NCBI RefSeq assembly: GCF_002214805.1
Contig: NZ_CP019914.1
Location: 1,488,001-1,552,000 of the forward strand
DNA length: 64,000 nucleotides
Source of the DNA: Brachyspira hampsonii
Lineage (GTDB): Bacteria; Spirochaetota; Brachyspiria; Brachyspirales; Brachyspiraceae
Direction: 5' to 3'
The notes below the pieces were generated by a model. The model did not search any database, was not told the DNA's origin, and saw only the letters and a program-made list of their open reading frames with translations. The translations under genes were made by a program, and so were the position numbers. The stretch's first letter is position 1; every line of letters starts with the position of its first letter. Positions 7,408 through 17,549 of the stretch are shown in pieces.

Positions 7408-9714
7408 ATGTACAATACAAGGATGGAAAATCTTTTAAATGAAGTTTCATACAGACTTAATAATGAAGATTATCATCAAACTCTTGAAATATTAGATGTC
7501 ATACTTAAAAAAGTTCCTAAAAATTATAGAGCAAATCTATATAAAGGACAGGTATGTGTAGAACTTAAAGAATATGAAGATGCTGTAAGATATTTTGAAG
7601 AGGCAAAAAAAGTAGATATAAAAACTTTTAAATCTTATAACCTTCTTGGAATAAGTTATCATGCCATAAAACAGTATGACAAAGCTATAGAATGTTTTAA
7701 TGAAACTTTAAAAATTACCCCTAATTCTTTTAAAGCATACAATCTTCTTGGTATAAGCTATTTTGAAAAAAAAGATTATACTAATGCTATAGAAAATTTT
7801 AATAAAGCTATAGAAATTAATCCTAAATATGATAAGGCTTTTAATAATTTGGCTCTATTCTATTATAAAAATAAAAAATATAATGAAGCTATAGAGTTTT
7901 TTGAGCATTCAAAATCTTTAGATGAAAGAGTATTTAAAGCTTATGATATGCTTGGAATGAGTTACTATAATATAAATAATTATGACAAGGCTATAGAATG
8001 CTTTTCTAAATTCCTTCAGTATAATAATAAATCATATAAAATAGCAAATACTTTAGGTGCGGTTTATTCTTTCTTAAAAGATTATGATAATGCCATAAAA
8101 TATTTCAATATAGCCATAGATATTAACCCTAAATATGCAAATGCCTATAATAATTTAGCTTTAGTATATTTTAATAGAAAATTATTTGATAAGGCAGCAC
8201 TTTATTTTGATAAGGCTAAAAAATTAGATATTAATGCTTTTACTGATTATAATAAACTAGGAATAAGCTACTACTCTAAAAAATATTATTATGAAGCTAT
8301 AGAATGTTTTGAAAAAGTTATAGAAAAAAATAATAATGCTTATAAGGCTTATAACTTTATAGGTATATGCTACTCATCTAATGAAGAATATGATAAAGCT
8401 ATAAACTATTTCAATAAATCTATAGAAATTAATGACAGATATTATAAGGCTTATAATAATTTAGCACTCGCCTATTATAATTTAAAAGATTATAATAATG
8501 CAATAGAAAATTTCAATAAAGCAATAGATATAAATAATAATAATGCAGATTCATATAACGGCATAGGTTTATCCTACTATAATTTAGGGGAAAAAGAAAA
8601 ATCATTGATTTATTTAAATAGAGCGTTAGAACTTAATCCTTCATACAGTAATTCTTATCAGATATTATTTAATATATATTTTGATTTGGAAGAATATGAT
8701 AATGCTTTAAGTATTGCAGACAAAATTATAGAAGTAAATCCTTATTCATTTAAGCATTATGATAAATTGATTTCAATATGCTTTAATAATAAAGATTATA
8801 ATAAAGTGATAGAATATGCATCAAGAACAGATAAAAGAGATGATGATATTTATAATATGCTGGCACAGTCATACTATAGAATAAAAGATTATGATAATTC
8901 TTCTATATGCTATAATAAATTAATAGAAAATAAAAAATCAGATTTTGAACTTTATAATAATTTAGCTGTTATATATTACTTGAAAAAAGATTATGATTCA
9001 CTTTTAAATACTTATTTCAGATATATAGATAATTTTGATTTAAATCATCATAATTTTGCAAGCTACAATATATTTTTACTATCATATACTTTATTGAAAG
9101 CAAATATAATAAAATACAATGACTTTCTAAACCTATTTGAAAAATCTTTAAATAAAACTATAGAGTTTCATAATATACATAAAACTAATTCTTCTTATAC
9201 TCTATATAAAAATATTAACTATAATACAGATACTCTTAAATTATTATTAGATAAAAAAACAGAAACTGAAAATATATTGAATATCTTAGAAAATACAATT
9301 GATGCCGGAAAATTTGCGGCTATTAAACCTGTTATAGAAAAATTTAATGAAAAAATGAATATTAATTTATCTTCATTTAGTTCATCTATTAATAATTTAG
9401 AAAATAATATTATATGCTTAGAATATGAAACCCAAGACTCAATTATAATCAAAACAAAAAACCGTAATGAAGAAGAAAACATTTACGGAAAAACGGCTAA
9501 GTTTATTACTAAAGAAGATAATATACATTATGATACTTTACTTTCAATATTCAGCTATAATTCAGAAAATAAAAGTGATGATTACAGAGTAATTTTTAAC
9601 AATATAAAAATAAAAAATATATATTTCCCTAAAAACTTTGATGATTCTAATATAGAGATTATAAGAAGAATTATAAATGATGAGAGTATTAAACTCTGCA
9701 AATTAGAGAATTAA
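7408..9714 (+). CDS. Large TPR repeat protein (768 aa)
   Basis: At least 14 consecutive TPR units of about 34 residues fill residues 1-530 (for example YNLLGISYFEKKDYTNAIENF then NKAIEINPKYDKAFNNLALF). They are close to one another in sequence, which suggests internal expansion. Residues 530-768 form a separate, non-repeat domain with helical and beta segments that I cannot assign. No signal peptide or TM helix. TPR arrays are binding scaffolds; no partner is evident. It has its own promoter. Brachyspira-like genomes are rich in such genes; this one is unrelated in its C-terminus to the one at 4233. Confidence 0.88.
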   Translation: MYNTRMENLLNEVSYRLNNEDYHQTLEILDVILKKVPKNYRANLYKGQVCVELKEYEDAVRYFEEAKKVDIKTFKSYNLLGISYHAIKQYDKAIECFNETLKITPNSFKAYNLLGISYFEKKDYTNAIENFNKAIEINPKYDKAFNNLALFYYKNKKYNEAIEFFEHSKSLDERVFKAYDMLGMSYYNINNYDKAIECFSKFLQYNNKSYKIANTLGAVYSFLKDYDNAIKYFNIAIDINPKYANAYNNLALVYFNRKLFDKAALYFDKAKKLDINAFTDYNKLGISYYSKKYYYEAIECFEKVIEKNNNAYKAYNFIGICYSSNEEYDKAINYFNKSIEINDRYYKAYNNLALAYYNLKDYNNAIENFNKAIDINNNNADSYNGIGLSYYNLGEKEKSLIYLNRALELNPSYSNSYQILFNIYFDLEEYDNALSIADKIIEVNPYSFKHYDKLISICFNNKDYNKVIEYASRTDKRDDDIYNMLAQSYYRIKDYDNSSICYNKLIENKKSDFELYNNLAVIYYLKKDYDSLLNTYFRYIDNFDLNHHNFASYNIFLLSYTLLKANIIKYNDFLNLFEKSLNKTIEFHNIHKTNSSYTLYKNINYNTDTLKLLLDKKTETENILNILENTIDAGKFAAIKPVIEKFNEKMNINLSSFSSSINNLENNIICLEYETQDSIIIKTKNRNEEENIYGKTAKFITKEDNIHYDTLLSIFSYNSENKSDDYRVIFNNIKIKNIYFPKNFDDSNIEIIRRIINDESIKLCKLEN

Positions 9715-9789
9715 ATTATTATTCGTTAATAAAATATATATATTAAAAAATTATAATTTATATGATTATATAAAAATAGGAGTATAAAA

Positions 9790-10914
9790 ATGAAAAAATG
9801 CTTATTACTTATAATATTTTCAGTTTTATGTTTTATTTCATGCCACAATACAAAAGATGACAATAGTACAAATAATTCAGAATATACTGTAACAGTTACA
9901 GATGCTTTAGGAAGAGAAGTAACTTTAAAAAAAGACATAAAAAAAATAATATCAATAGACAGAGGTTTCATTCCGCAGACTTTAAAAGCATTGGGAAAAG
10001 ATAATTTATTAGCAGCCATAGGAGGAGTATACCCTCAGTCTGGTCCTTACAACATAGACAAATCAGATAACTTTTATATAGTAACAAATATATTATCAAT
10101 TCCGAATATAGGTTGGGCAGGATACGGCAGCTATAATTTTGAAAAAATATTAGAAGTGTCTCCTGATGTCATTATAATAGTGCCTTATGGTTCTTTAGCT
10201 GAAAATAGCTATCATCAGGAATTAATTAACCGAATAGAAAATGAATTCAAAATACCTGTAATAATATTGAATGACCACACTATAGCTACAAATTTAAACT
10301 CTTACTATGATAATATAAGAATAATATCAAAAGTTGTTAATGCTGAAGATAAATCAGAAGAGCTTATAAAAAAACTGCAGGGATATGTTGATCTAGCCTC
10401 ATCTTTCAAAAAAGATAATGATACAAATAAAATGCTTTTCTTGGGACTTACCGATTCAGAAACAGGAGCCGGATATGTTCATGGAAAAGATTATGGCGGA
10501 GCAGCATATACAACTTCAATATTAGGAATCAGAAATGTTTATGAAAAATCAGATATGCCTATTCTTGGTGCTGAGGAAATATTAGAGATGAATCCTGATA
10601 TCATAGCAATGATAGACTCGCCTCAATATTCAAAAGCTGTAGAAACATATACAAAAAATGCAGTATTTCAAAATATTAATGCGGTAAAAAATAAAAGAGT
10701 ATATAGTATGGGACAAGTTTTATGGTGGTCTGATCCTAAATTATTACTTCCTGTACAGCTTCTTTTATTCAGTTATATATATTATATGCCTGAAAATGTT
10801 AATATTAGAGAAGTATATGATAATTACATGTCAGATATATTCGGTATAAAAGAAACAGATAAACTTGTTGTGCTTCATAAATTAGAGCCGTTTTTTGAAC
10901 AAATAAAGAATTAA
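9790..10914 (+). CDS. Iron/cobalamin-type ABC transporter substrate-binding lipoprotein
   Basis: Lipoprotein signal (MKKCLLLIIFSVLCFISC, Cys18 as likely lipidation site). It is followed by the helical-backbone periplasmic-binding fold of the FecB/BtuF/FhuD family: VTVTDALGREVTLKKDIKKI, two lobes, and the C-terminal pattern NPDIIAMID...FQNINAVKNKRVYSM. It would capture a metal chelate (siderophore, haem or cobinamide-type) and deliver it to the permease starting 4 nt after its stop codon. The specific ligand is not visible. First gene of a three-gene import operon. Confidence 0.92.
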   Translation: MKKCLLLIIFSVLCFISCHNTKDDNSTNNSEYTVTVTDALGREVTLKKDIKKIISIDRGFIPQTLKALGKDNLLAAIGGVYPQSGPYNIDKSDNFYIVTNILSIPNIGWAGYGSYNFEKILEVSPDVIIIVPYGSLAENSYHQELINRIENEFKIPVIILNDHTIATNLNSYYDNIRIISKVVNAEDKSEELIKKLQGYVDLASSFKKDNDTNKMLFLGLTDSETGAGYVHGKDYGGAAYTTSILGIRNVYEKSDMPILGAEEILEMNPDIIAMIDSPQYSKAVETYTKNAVFQNINAVKNKRVYSMGQVLWWSDPKLLLPVQLLLFSYIYYMPENVNIREVYDNYMSDIFGIKETDKLVVLHKLEPFFEQIKN

Positions 10915-10918
10915 AAAT

Positions 10919-11911
10919 ATGAAGAATAAATCATTAATAATATTATCATCTATACTTGTAATATTATTTATATTATCACTGTTTATAGGTTCATGGGATA
11001 TTTCACCTATAGAAATTATTAATATATTCTTTAATAAAACAGAAGATATTAATAAAGCAATAGCAATACTGAATGTACGGCTTCCTAGAATACTTTTAGC
11101 TGTATCAAGCGGGGCAATACTTGGAGTATGCGGAGTTATATGCCAATCTTGTTTTCAAAACCCATTGGTTGACCCTTATTTTTTAGGGATATCATCAGGT
11201 TCTGCATTCGGAGCTGCCTTTGCTATAGTTTTTTCATTACCTATATTTTTAATAGCACCTTTATTTACTTTTATAGCCGTACTAATACCAATGTTTTTTT
11301 CTTTTAGAAGCTCATCGGTATTAAAACTGCTTTTTATGGGTATAGTTATTAACTCAGTATTTTCTTCAGGGCTTTCTATATTAAAAGTGGCTGCTGAAAT
11401 TGGTAAACTTAGAGAAATCACTTTTTGGCTTATGGGAAGTTTGGGAAATACCAATATAAGATACACATTAATATTATTAGCTGTATTTATCATAGCATTA
11501 TTTTTCTTCTTGATGCAGTCATCAAAAATAGATGCCCTCACATTAGGAGAGCTTCATGCCTATGATAAAGTAAAAGATATTAGAATTTTTAGGATTCAAT
11601 TACTTATTGCAGTTTCAATATTAATGTCTATGTCTGTACTTGCTACAGGAATAATAAGCTGGGTAGGATTGGGAGTACCGCATCTTTCAAGAATAATATG
11701 GAAAACTTCAGCTTCTTCAAAATTGCTTATCAATTCTGCATTCGGCGGAGCAATACTTCTATTATTATGTGATTTGGTTATAAGATCTATAATAAAAATG
11801 CCTATATTAGGCGGAAGAATAGCAGGGGAACTTCCTATATCAGTTGCTACTTCATTATTTGGAGCAATATTTTTATTTGTATTTTTATTTAGAAAAAGTA
11901 AATATGATTAA
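10919..11911 (+). CDS. FecCD-family ABC transporter permease (330 aa)
   Basis: Integral membrane permease of the BtuC/FecCD type. Family marks include LNVRLPRILLAVSSGAILGVCGVICQ with NPLVDPYFLGISSGSAFGA in the N-terminal third, ISWVGLGVPHLSRIIW, and ILGGRIAGELPIS before the last helix. About nine to ten hydrophobic segments, usual length for the family. Starts 4 nt after the binding-protein gene, implying translational coupling. Forms the channel for the metal chelate captured by the upstream lipoprotein. Confidence 0.94.
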   Translation: MKNKSLIILSSILVILFILSLFIGSWDISPIEIINIFFNKTEDINKAIAILNVRLPRILLAVSSGAILGVCGVICQSCFQNPLVDPYFLGISSGSAFGAAFAIVFSLPIFLIAPLFTFIAVLIPMFFSFRSSSVLKLLFMGIVINSVFSSGLSILKVAAEIGKLREITFWLMGSLGNTNIRYTLILLAVFIIALFFFLMQSSKIDALTLGELHAYDKVKDIRIFRIQLLIAVSILMSMSVLATGIISWVGLGVPHLSRIIWKTSASSKLLINSAFGGAILLLLCDLVIRSIIKMPILGGRIAGELPISVATSLFGAIFLFVFLFRKSKYD

Positions 11912-11933
11912 TAATTTATAAAGAGATTATTAT

Positions 11934-12668
11934 ATGATATATTGTAAAGATTTGATTTTAGAATATAAAAATAAAAAAGTTCTGCAATTAGATGAACTTA
12001 GCATAAATGAAAATGGGATATATATACTTTTAGGGGCTAACGGAAGCGGGAAAAGTACATTTATAAAATCTCTTATAATGGACAGCAGTGTAAAAAGAGG
12101 CGGTATTATAAATATTAATAATAAAGCACTTTCTAAAGAAGTAATATTTAATGACATAGCATTTATGCCTCAATTTTTAAATGTAAATTTTCCTTTTAGA
12201 GCCATTGAAGTAGTTATGATGGGACATAAAGAATACGGTATATTTTCAGATGAGAAAAAAATAAAAATTAAGGCTTTGGAAGTAATGGAGTCTTTAAATA
12301 TAATTCACCTGCAAAATAGAAATGTTGAAAACTTATCAGGCGGAGAAAGGGCTTTAGTATTTTTGGCTAAAACATTATGCAAAAATACAAATATAATTCT
12401 TTTGGATGAGCCTGACAGTTCATTAGATTTTCAAAACAAAGTAAAACTTTTTCATTATTTAGAAAATAATAAAAGTAATAAAATTATTATACTATCATCA
12501 CATGATATAGTATCAATTACAAAAACTGATTATATCATAAAATTTTCAAAATATTCTAATTATAAACCTATACACAAAAAAGATATAAATAAAAATGAAT
12601 TAAAAGATATATTTCCAGATGTAAATTACGATGAAATATTAAAAGATATATCCTCTATAATTAATTAA
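11934..12668 (+). CDS. FecE/BtuD-type ABC transporter ATPase (244 aa)
   Basis: Nucleotide-binding subunit of the importer. Walker A LGANGSGKST near residue 33, signature LSGGERALVFLAK, Walker B IILLDEPDSSLDF with the catalytic Glu, and the switch histidine in LSSHD. The gene lies 22 nt after the permease gene with an AGAG ribosome-binding site. It completes a self-contained binding protein-permease-ATPase operon. No adjacent TonB-dependent receptor is visible, so outer-membrane uptake must be encoded elsewhere. Confidence 0.94.
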   Translation: MIYCKDLILEYKNKKVLQLDELSINENGIYILLGANGSGKSTFIKSLIMDSSVKRGGIININNKALSKEVIFNDIAFMPQFLNVNFPFRAIEVVMMGHKEYGIFSDEKKIKIKALEVMESLNIIHLQNRNVENLSGGERALVFLAKTLCKNTNIILLDEPDSSLDFQNKVKLFHYLENNKSNKIIILSSHDIVSITKTDYIIKFSKYSNYKPIHKKDINKNELKDIFPDVNYDEILKDISSIIN

Positions 12669-12721
12669 AGAATAAATTTATATTCACATAAAAATATATA
12701 CACAAAATTATGTCTAAACGA

Positions 12722-12749
12722 TTGAAAAAAGTTTTTAATATGATATAAT
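12722..12749 (+). promoter_or_regulatory. Promoter with extended -10 for scpB
   Basis: TTGAAA at 12722-12727 and TATAAT at 12744-12749 with a 16-bp spacer; TG one base before the -10 gives an extended -10 element. It lies about 50 bp before the scpB start. Confidence 0.65.
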
Positions 12750-12800
12750 CTAAATATATTAAAAAATAAAAAGGAAGTTATTTTTTAGGGATTAAACATT

Positions 12801-13472
12801 ATGGATGAAATGATTGAAACAAGCGGTGCTCTTTTAGAGAATGAAATTGCAGAAAATAATTCTGATAATAATGCAGAAGTTCGGGCAGCAAATACTGAAA
12901 ATAAAAACACTTTAGAAATAGATGATTCTATACTTGCAAACGAAGAAGAACTTGAAAAGATTATGGAAGCTATCATATATGTTGAAGGAAATGTTCCTAT
13001 AAGCAGATTAAGAACTCTTTTCAAATGCGAGAATTCAGATATAAGAACTCATATAGAAAATATTAATAATAGATATAGAAATGCTAAAAGTGCTATAGAG
13101 ATACTTGAGGTAGGAGATTCAATACTTATGACTATAATACCTTCTACATTTGGTACTTTATCAGCAATATATGATAAAAAAAGAAAGAAAAAAATATCAA
13201 AAGCAATGCTTCAGACTCTTTCTATAATAGCTTATAAACAGCCTTTAACTAAAGCTGAAATTGACGATATAAGGCAAAGCGACAGCAGTTATCATTTAAG
13301 GGCTTTAATGGAAGACGGTTTTATAGCTTGGAAAGGAAGAAAGGACTATTTAGATAAAAGGCAAACTTATGGAACTACTGATAAATTCCTAATGCATTTC
13401 GGTATAAATAGTTTAGATGATCTTCCAAAATTAAGAGAATTGAAGGACTTAGAATTCAATAAAGATGAGTAA
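12801..13472 (+). CDS. scpB: Segregation and condensation protein B
   Basis: Winged-helix kleisin partner of the SMC-ScpAB complex for chromosome condensation and segregation. After a 50-residue acidic N-terminal extension, the ScpB core starts at LEKIMEAIIYVEGNVPISRLRTLF. It continues to the hallmark stretch MLQTLSIIAYKQPLTKAEIDDIR (about residues 138-160) and ends with YGTTDKFLMHFGINSLDDLP. ScpA is not adjacent on either side. An AGGG site precedes the ATG at 12801. A terminator follows at 13476. Confidence 0.94.
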   Translation: MDEMIETSGALLENEIAENNSDNNAEVRAANTENKNTLEIDDSILANEEELEKIMEAIIYVEGNVPISRLRTLFKCENSDIRTHIENINNRYRNAKSAIEILEVGDSILMTIIPSTFGTLSAIYDKKRKKKISKAMLQTLSIIAYKQPLTKAEIDDIRQSDSSYHLRALMEDGFIAWKGRKDYLDKRQTYGTTDKFLMHFGINSLDDLPKLRELKDLEFNKDE

Positions 13473-13475
13473 TAA

Positions 13476-13517
13476 ATAATAGGGCTTTGCTTGATAAGGG
13501 TAAAGCCTTTATTATTT
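13476..13517 (+). terminator. Terminator after scpB
   Basis: AATAATAGGGCTTT and AAAGCCTTTATTATT form a long stem with one bulge, followed by TTTT. It sits a few bases after the scpB stop codon. Confidence 0.75.
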
Positions 13518-13540
13518 TGTCATAATTTTAAAATTTTATT

Positions 13541-13875
13541 TACATACCCCGCCCTTTATGCTTTGCTGCTATTTTTTAAATTCTAGTTTTAATTATCTTT
13601 AAAGCCAAATTAGAATAGTTAACACCCACCCAAGTGTTATTTAAATTCAAAAACTGCTTAACGCACGGTAAATAAAATTTATGATATAATAAAATTTGAA
13701 TTAAAAATAAACTTATATTTTAGCTTCATTCTGCGTGCGGTATATGGTTATAAACTTAAAAAAATCTTGGGTGGGCAGCTAAAAATTCTAATTAAACAAA
13801 AAAGAAAAGAAAAATTGAAATTACAAATAAAAGTTATAATACTAAAGGGTGGGAAAATGTAATTAAAAACTTAAA
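13541..13875. repeat. Dispersed G-rich modular repeat, copy 1 (large imperfect palindrome)
   Basis: Fills the gap between the converging scpB and the gene at 13897. From left to right: ACCCCGCCCTTTA (13546-13558), CACCCACCCAAG, ACGCACGGTA (13661-13670), about 60 bp AT-rich, CTGCGTGCGG (13731-13740), CTTGGGTGGGC, and CTAAAGGGTGGGAAAATG (13842-13859). The boxes are arranged symmetrically, so the whole region is one large imperfect inverted repeat. The same boxes recur at 28104-29005, 30391-30910, 37037-37497, 55339-55660, 62813-62907 and 63935-63953. No ORF of note. Confidence 0.8.
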
Positions 13876-13896
13876 TACACTGTTAATTAAAAAATT

Positions 13897-14649
13897 TTAT
13901 ATACTATCATTATTTCTGCCAAAAGATACACCTATATAAAACATAAATGATAAAGAAGATAATTGATAATTCTTTATTAAAGTTTTATCAATTATTTTTA
14001 TATTATTAGTATTATAAGGCATTGAAAAATCATAAAGTATATAAGCTCCGTATAAAAAAGCTAATTTTTCAGTGATATAAGAAAGTCCGTCGAAGTTTAT
14101 TTTTATATAAGGAGATACAGGAACTTTATATATTGTTTTTATAGTATCGAAATTCCAGCTTTTTTTATCCTGATGCATTAAAGAGCCTTCAAAAAAACCT
14201 TCTTTTCTATTTCTATCAATTTGAGCATATAAAGGTATTTTTATTCCCGCACCTATTCCTAATGAAAAATTATTAAAATTGATTTTAGGATTAAAGCCAA
14301 TTAAAATATTATGAAATGTTAAAGTTTCTGTAACTTTAAAATAATTATATGAATCAGCATAAGGATATTCATAAGTTATAGTATTAGCATTTAAATAATA
14401 TCCCAATTCAAAAAGAAAACTTATAGAGCTTATGGATATATTTTTATTCAATGCCAAATTATAACCAAGCTGAGTAATTACTCCAAACTCTCCTGCTAAA
14501 TTTCCTTTTATACTTTCATAAGTATGACTAGGACGGCTTAATGTTATAGATGCAAAACTCCAATTGATACCAAAGGGAATAAATGCATTTACTTCAAATT
14601 GTGCAAATAAAGTTATATTTACAATTAAAAAAATAATTACTGCTTTCAT
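13897..14649 (-). CDS. Probable outer-membrane beta-barrel protein (250 aa)
   Basis: Signal peptide (MKAVIIFLIVNITLFAQ, cleavage after about residue 16). The mature part is rich in alternating aromatic and hydrophobic strands (FELGYYLNANTITYEY, SLGIGAGIKIPLYAQI, FMFYIGVSFGRN), as in small spirochaetal outer-membrane porin-like proteins. No named family recognised. There is no Shine-Dalgarno before the ATG at 14649; a perfect 19-bp inverted repeat ends 7 nt upstream. Function unknown; the barrel call is from pattern only. Confidence 0.7.
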   Translation of the reverse strand: MKAVIIFLIVNITLFAQFEVNAFIPFGINWSFASITLSRPSHTYESIKGNLAGEFGVITQLGYNLALNKNISISSISFLFELGYYLNANTITYEYPYADSYNYFKVTETLTFHNILIGFNPKINFNNFSLGIGAGIKIPLYAQIDRNRKEGFFEGSLMHQDKKSWNFDTIKTIYKVPVSPYIKINFDGLSYITEKLAFLYGAYILYDFSMPYNTNNIKIIDKTLIKNYQLSSLSFMFYIGVSFGRNNDSI

Positions 14650-14656
14650 ATTATTG

Positions 14657-14713
14657 TTAAATAAAAATTGTTCGCTTATAATCCTATGCCAGAGGCGAAC
14701 AATTTTTATTTAA
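14657..14713. terminator. Perfect 19-bp inverted repeat in front of the 13897-14649 gene
   Basis: Arms TTAAATAAAAATTGTTCGC (14657-14675) and GCGAACAATTTTTATTTAA (14695-14713) are perfectly complementary around a 19-nt loop. It lies 50 bp downstream of the lipoprotein gene at 14763 and 7 bp upstream of the next start codon on the same strand. It is probably a terminator for the former, but its position could also control translation or processing of the latter. Confidence 0.65.
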
Positions 14714-14762
14714 TCCTCCTTAATTATTTAATTTCAAAAATTATTCTGCATCTTTATAAAAA

Positions 14763-15332
14763 TTAATAAACTGGTATTATACCATTTGCCTGAAGTGAAG
14801 AATATATAAGTATTGTAAGGATAACAATTTTATAATTATAATTTTCTTTATCTGATAAATAGCTGTAAGTTTTAATGCTGTTCATTAGGCTGTCTAAATC
14901 TGTCCCCAAATCTATTATCATAGTATTACTGCCATTAACTTGTTTGTAAAAAGTTAATGTTAATTGACTGCCGTTTATACTTACATTAGTAATTCTAAAA
15001 TTAACTGTTAACCCCATACCTCTATAAGAAGCATAAAGTATATGGTCTATATTTTTATAATCATTTCTGTTAAAATTTATAGTAAATAGATCATTTTTTA
15101 TATATAAATCGTATGATGTACTAGTACCCAATTCTAAACACCATATATTTGTAAAATCATCGGCAAAATCTTTTAATTTAAATTGCATTGTAGAAGTTAC
15201 ATTTTGGGAAATATATCCATTTTCTACATACTGAATTTCAACATCTCTTTCATTAGGGTCTAGTATTTTTACATTATTGCAAAAAGTTATAAAGAGCATT
15301 AAAAAAGCTATTAATAATATATTTTTAATCAT
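14763..15332 (-). CDS. Hypothetical lipoprotein (189 aa)
   Basis: Short hydrophobic leader ending in FITFC (MIKNILLIAFLMLFITFC), a plausible lipobox with Cys18. The mature part is beta-rich with no family I recognise, and a hydrophobic stretch IVILTILIYSSLQANGII is near the C-terminus. AAGG precedes the ATG. It sits upstream of a probable outer-membrane protein gene on the same strand, separated by a strong hairpin. Role unknown, probably envelope. Confidence 0.7.
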   Translation of the reverse strand: MIKNILLIAFLMLFITFCNNVKILDPNERDVEIQYVENGYISQNVTSTMQFKLKDFADDFTNIWCLELGTSTSYDLYIKNDLFTINFNRNDYKNIDHILYASYRGMGLTVNFRITNVSINGSQLTLTFYKQVNGSNTMIIDLGTDLDSLMNSIKTYSYLSDKENYNYKIVILTILIYSSLQANGIIPVY

Positions 15333-15631
15333 AAAAAACCTTAAAATATATATTTTTTTATATTATAAAATAATAAAATACTGACATTATGTAATTTATA
15401 TACTATTTCAGCAAATAATGCAAAATAAATGGATATAATAAAAAAGAGATTATTAATATAATTTTTTGCTAGTATAAATAGTATTATAAACCAAACTTAT
15501 TATAAAAGTTTGTTAATTATTAGTTTAATTATATAAAAATAACTTATTAAAATATGCCTTTACAATATACTATTTTTAATATATCATCTTTAGTAATTAT
15601 AAAACAATCAATAAAATAGAGAGAAATCCTA
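15333..15631. other. Intergenic gap between divergent genes
   Basis: About 300 bp of plain AT-rich sequence between the lipoprotein gene and mnmG. No hairpin, repeat box or convincing ORF seen; it must hold the two divergent promoters but I cannot place them. Confidence 0.5.
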
Positions 15632-17488
15632 ATGATGAATAATAATAAATACGATGTTATAGTAGTAGGTGCTGGACATGCCGGAATAGAAGCTGCACTT
15701 TCATCAGCAAGACTAGGAATGAAAACTTTAATTATATCTATTAATTTAGATACTATAGGACAAATGTCATGCAACCCTTCTATAGGAGGTGTTGCTAAAG
15801 GAACTATTGTTAAAGAAATAGATGCACTCGGCGGTGAAATGGGAATATTAATAGATAAAACTATGATGCAGTTTAGAATGCTTAATAGAAGCAAAGGCAA
15901 AGCCGTATGGGCACCAAGAGCTCAGGCAGATAAATATGCATATAAGGAAGAAGCTGCTAAAACATTGTATGCAGAGAATAATCTCACACTTCATCAGGAT
16001 ATAGTAACAGAGATAATAGTTGAAAATAATGTACTTAAAGGATTAAAAACAGAAAGAGGCAGAGAATATGAATGTAATGCTGTAATACTTACTACAGGAA
16101 CATTTTTAAACGGACTTATTCATATAGGAACATATCAAAAACAGGCTGGAAGAATTGGAGAGCTTCCTGCTATAGGACTTTCTGATAATTTGAGAAGTTT
16201 GGGGCTTGAAGTAGGAAGGCTAAAAACAGGTACGCCTGCAAGAGTGGACTATAATTCTATTAATTTTGATATATTAGAAATTCAAAAAGGCGATGATGAA
16301 ATAATACCATTCTCTTTTTTAGATGACAAAATTGATATAGTTCAGGAGCCTTGCTATATAACATATACTGATGCTAATATTCATAAAATCATTCAAGATA
16401 ATATACATTTATCACCAATGTACAGCGGAGTTATTACAGGAATAGGACCAAGATACTGCCCAAGCATAGAAGATAAAGTTGTAAGGTTTGCAGATAAGCC
16501 TAGACATCAGCTTCATTTAGAGAGAGAAAGCTACAGAACTAATGAAGTCTATATAAACGGTTTCTCTTCAAGTTTACCCGAAGAGGTGCAGATAAAGATG
16601 ATAAGAGCATTGAAAGGACTTGAAGAAGTGAGGATATTAAAACCAGCCTATGCAGTAGAGTATGATTATGTAAACCCTATAGAATTAAAGCCTACACTAG
16701 AAACAAAGAAAATAGAAGGCTTATTTCTAGCAGGACAAATTAACGGAACAAGCGGATACGAAGAAGCAGCATGTCAGGGACTTATAGCAGGAATAAATGC
16801 TGCATTAAAAATAAAAAAAGAAGCTCCATTTATACTTAAAAGAAGCGACGGATATATTGGAGTTTTAATTGATGACTTAACTACTAAAGGAACTAAAGAG
16901 CCTCATAGAATGTTTACTTCGCAGGCAGAACATAGAATGCTTTTAAGACAGGACAATGCTGATGAAAGACTTACAGAACTTTCTTATAATATAGGGCTTG
17001 CGAGTAAAGAAAGGCTTGATAAAGTAAGAGACAAAAAACAAAAAACTCAAATACTTGTTGAATATTTAAATAAAAGAACATTAACTCAGAAAGAGGCAGA
17101 AGATTTAGGATTTACAAAAGAGGCTAAAGAATACAGAAGCATGACATTATCTTCTATAATAAAGCGTCCCGAATGCAGTATTGATATGCTTGTATCTTTA
17201 ATAGATAATGACTATAATAAAGATGTTTTAAATAATGCAGAAATTGCTATTAAATACGAAGGCTATATTGCAAGGTATTTAAATGAAATAAAAGACATTG
17301 AAAAATACGAAAACATGCTTATACCAGAAGACTTTGATTATTCTAGTTTAAAAAGTGTAAAGATAGATGCCATTAACAAATTAAAACAGTACAAGCCCTA
17401 TAATATATCACAGGCACTAAGAATACCTGAAGTAGATAAATCAGTAGTGCATATTCTAATACTTGCACTTACTAATAAGAAAAAATAA
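15632..17488 (+). CDS. mnmG: tRNA uridine-5-carboxymethylaminomethyl modification enzyme MnmG (GidA)
   Basis: FAD-dependent partner of MnmE that modifies U34 of several tRNAs. The N-terminal dinucleotide fold ([23 protein letters not shown], residues about 7-29), [45 protein letters not shown] and [21 protein letters not shown] are all diagnostic. 618 aa, normal length, ending in the helical C-terminal tRNA-binding domain. mnmE is not adjacent. Confidence 0.97.
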   Translation: MMNNNKYDVIVVGAGHAGIEAALSSARLGMKTLIISINLDTIGQMSCNPSIGGVAKGTIVKEIDALGGEMGILIDKTMMQFRMLNRSKGKAVWAPRAQADKYAYKEEAAKTLYAENNLTLHQDIVTEIIVENNVLKGLKTERGREYECNAVILTTGTFLNGLIHIGTYQKQAGRIGELPAIGLSDNLRSLGLEVGRLKTGTPARVDYNSINFDILEIQKGDDEIIPFSFLDDKIDIVQEPCYITYTDANIHKIIQDNIHLSPMYSGVITGIGPRYCPSIEDKVVRFADKPRHQLHLERESYRTNEVYINGFSSSLPEEVQIKMIRALKGLEEVRILKPAYAVEYDYVNPIELKPTLETKKIEGLFLAGQINGTSGYEEAACQGLIAGINAALKIKKEAPFILKRSDGYIGVLIDDLTTKGTKEPHRMFTSQAEHRMLLRQDNADERLTELSYNIGLASKERLDKVRDKKQKTQILVEYLNKRTLTQKEAEDLGFTKEAKEYRSMTLSSIIKRPECSIDMLVSLIDNDYNKDVLNNAEIAIKYEGYIARYLNEIKDIEKYENMLIPEDFDYSSLKSVKIDAINKLKQYKPYNISQALRIPEVDKSVVHILILALTNKKK

Positions 17489-17549
17489 TTTATTAAAACT
17501 TCATATTGTCATTAGTGCTTTTATAAAAATAAAATTGTTAGGAATAGTT

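Noticed and set aside
17463-17549. Longer N-terminus for the first metallopeptidase
   Set aside because: The upstream in-frame extension overlaps mnmG; the ATG at 17550 has a ribosome-binding site and a lipoprotein signal matching the paralogues.
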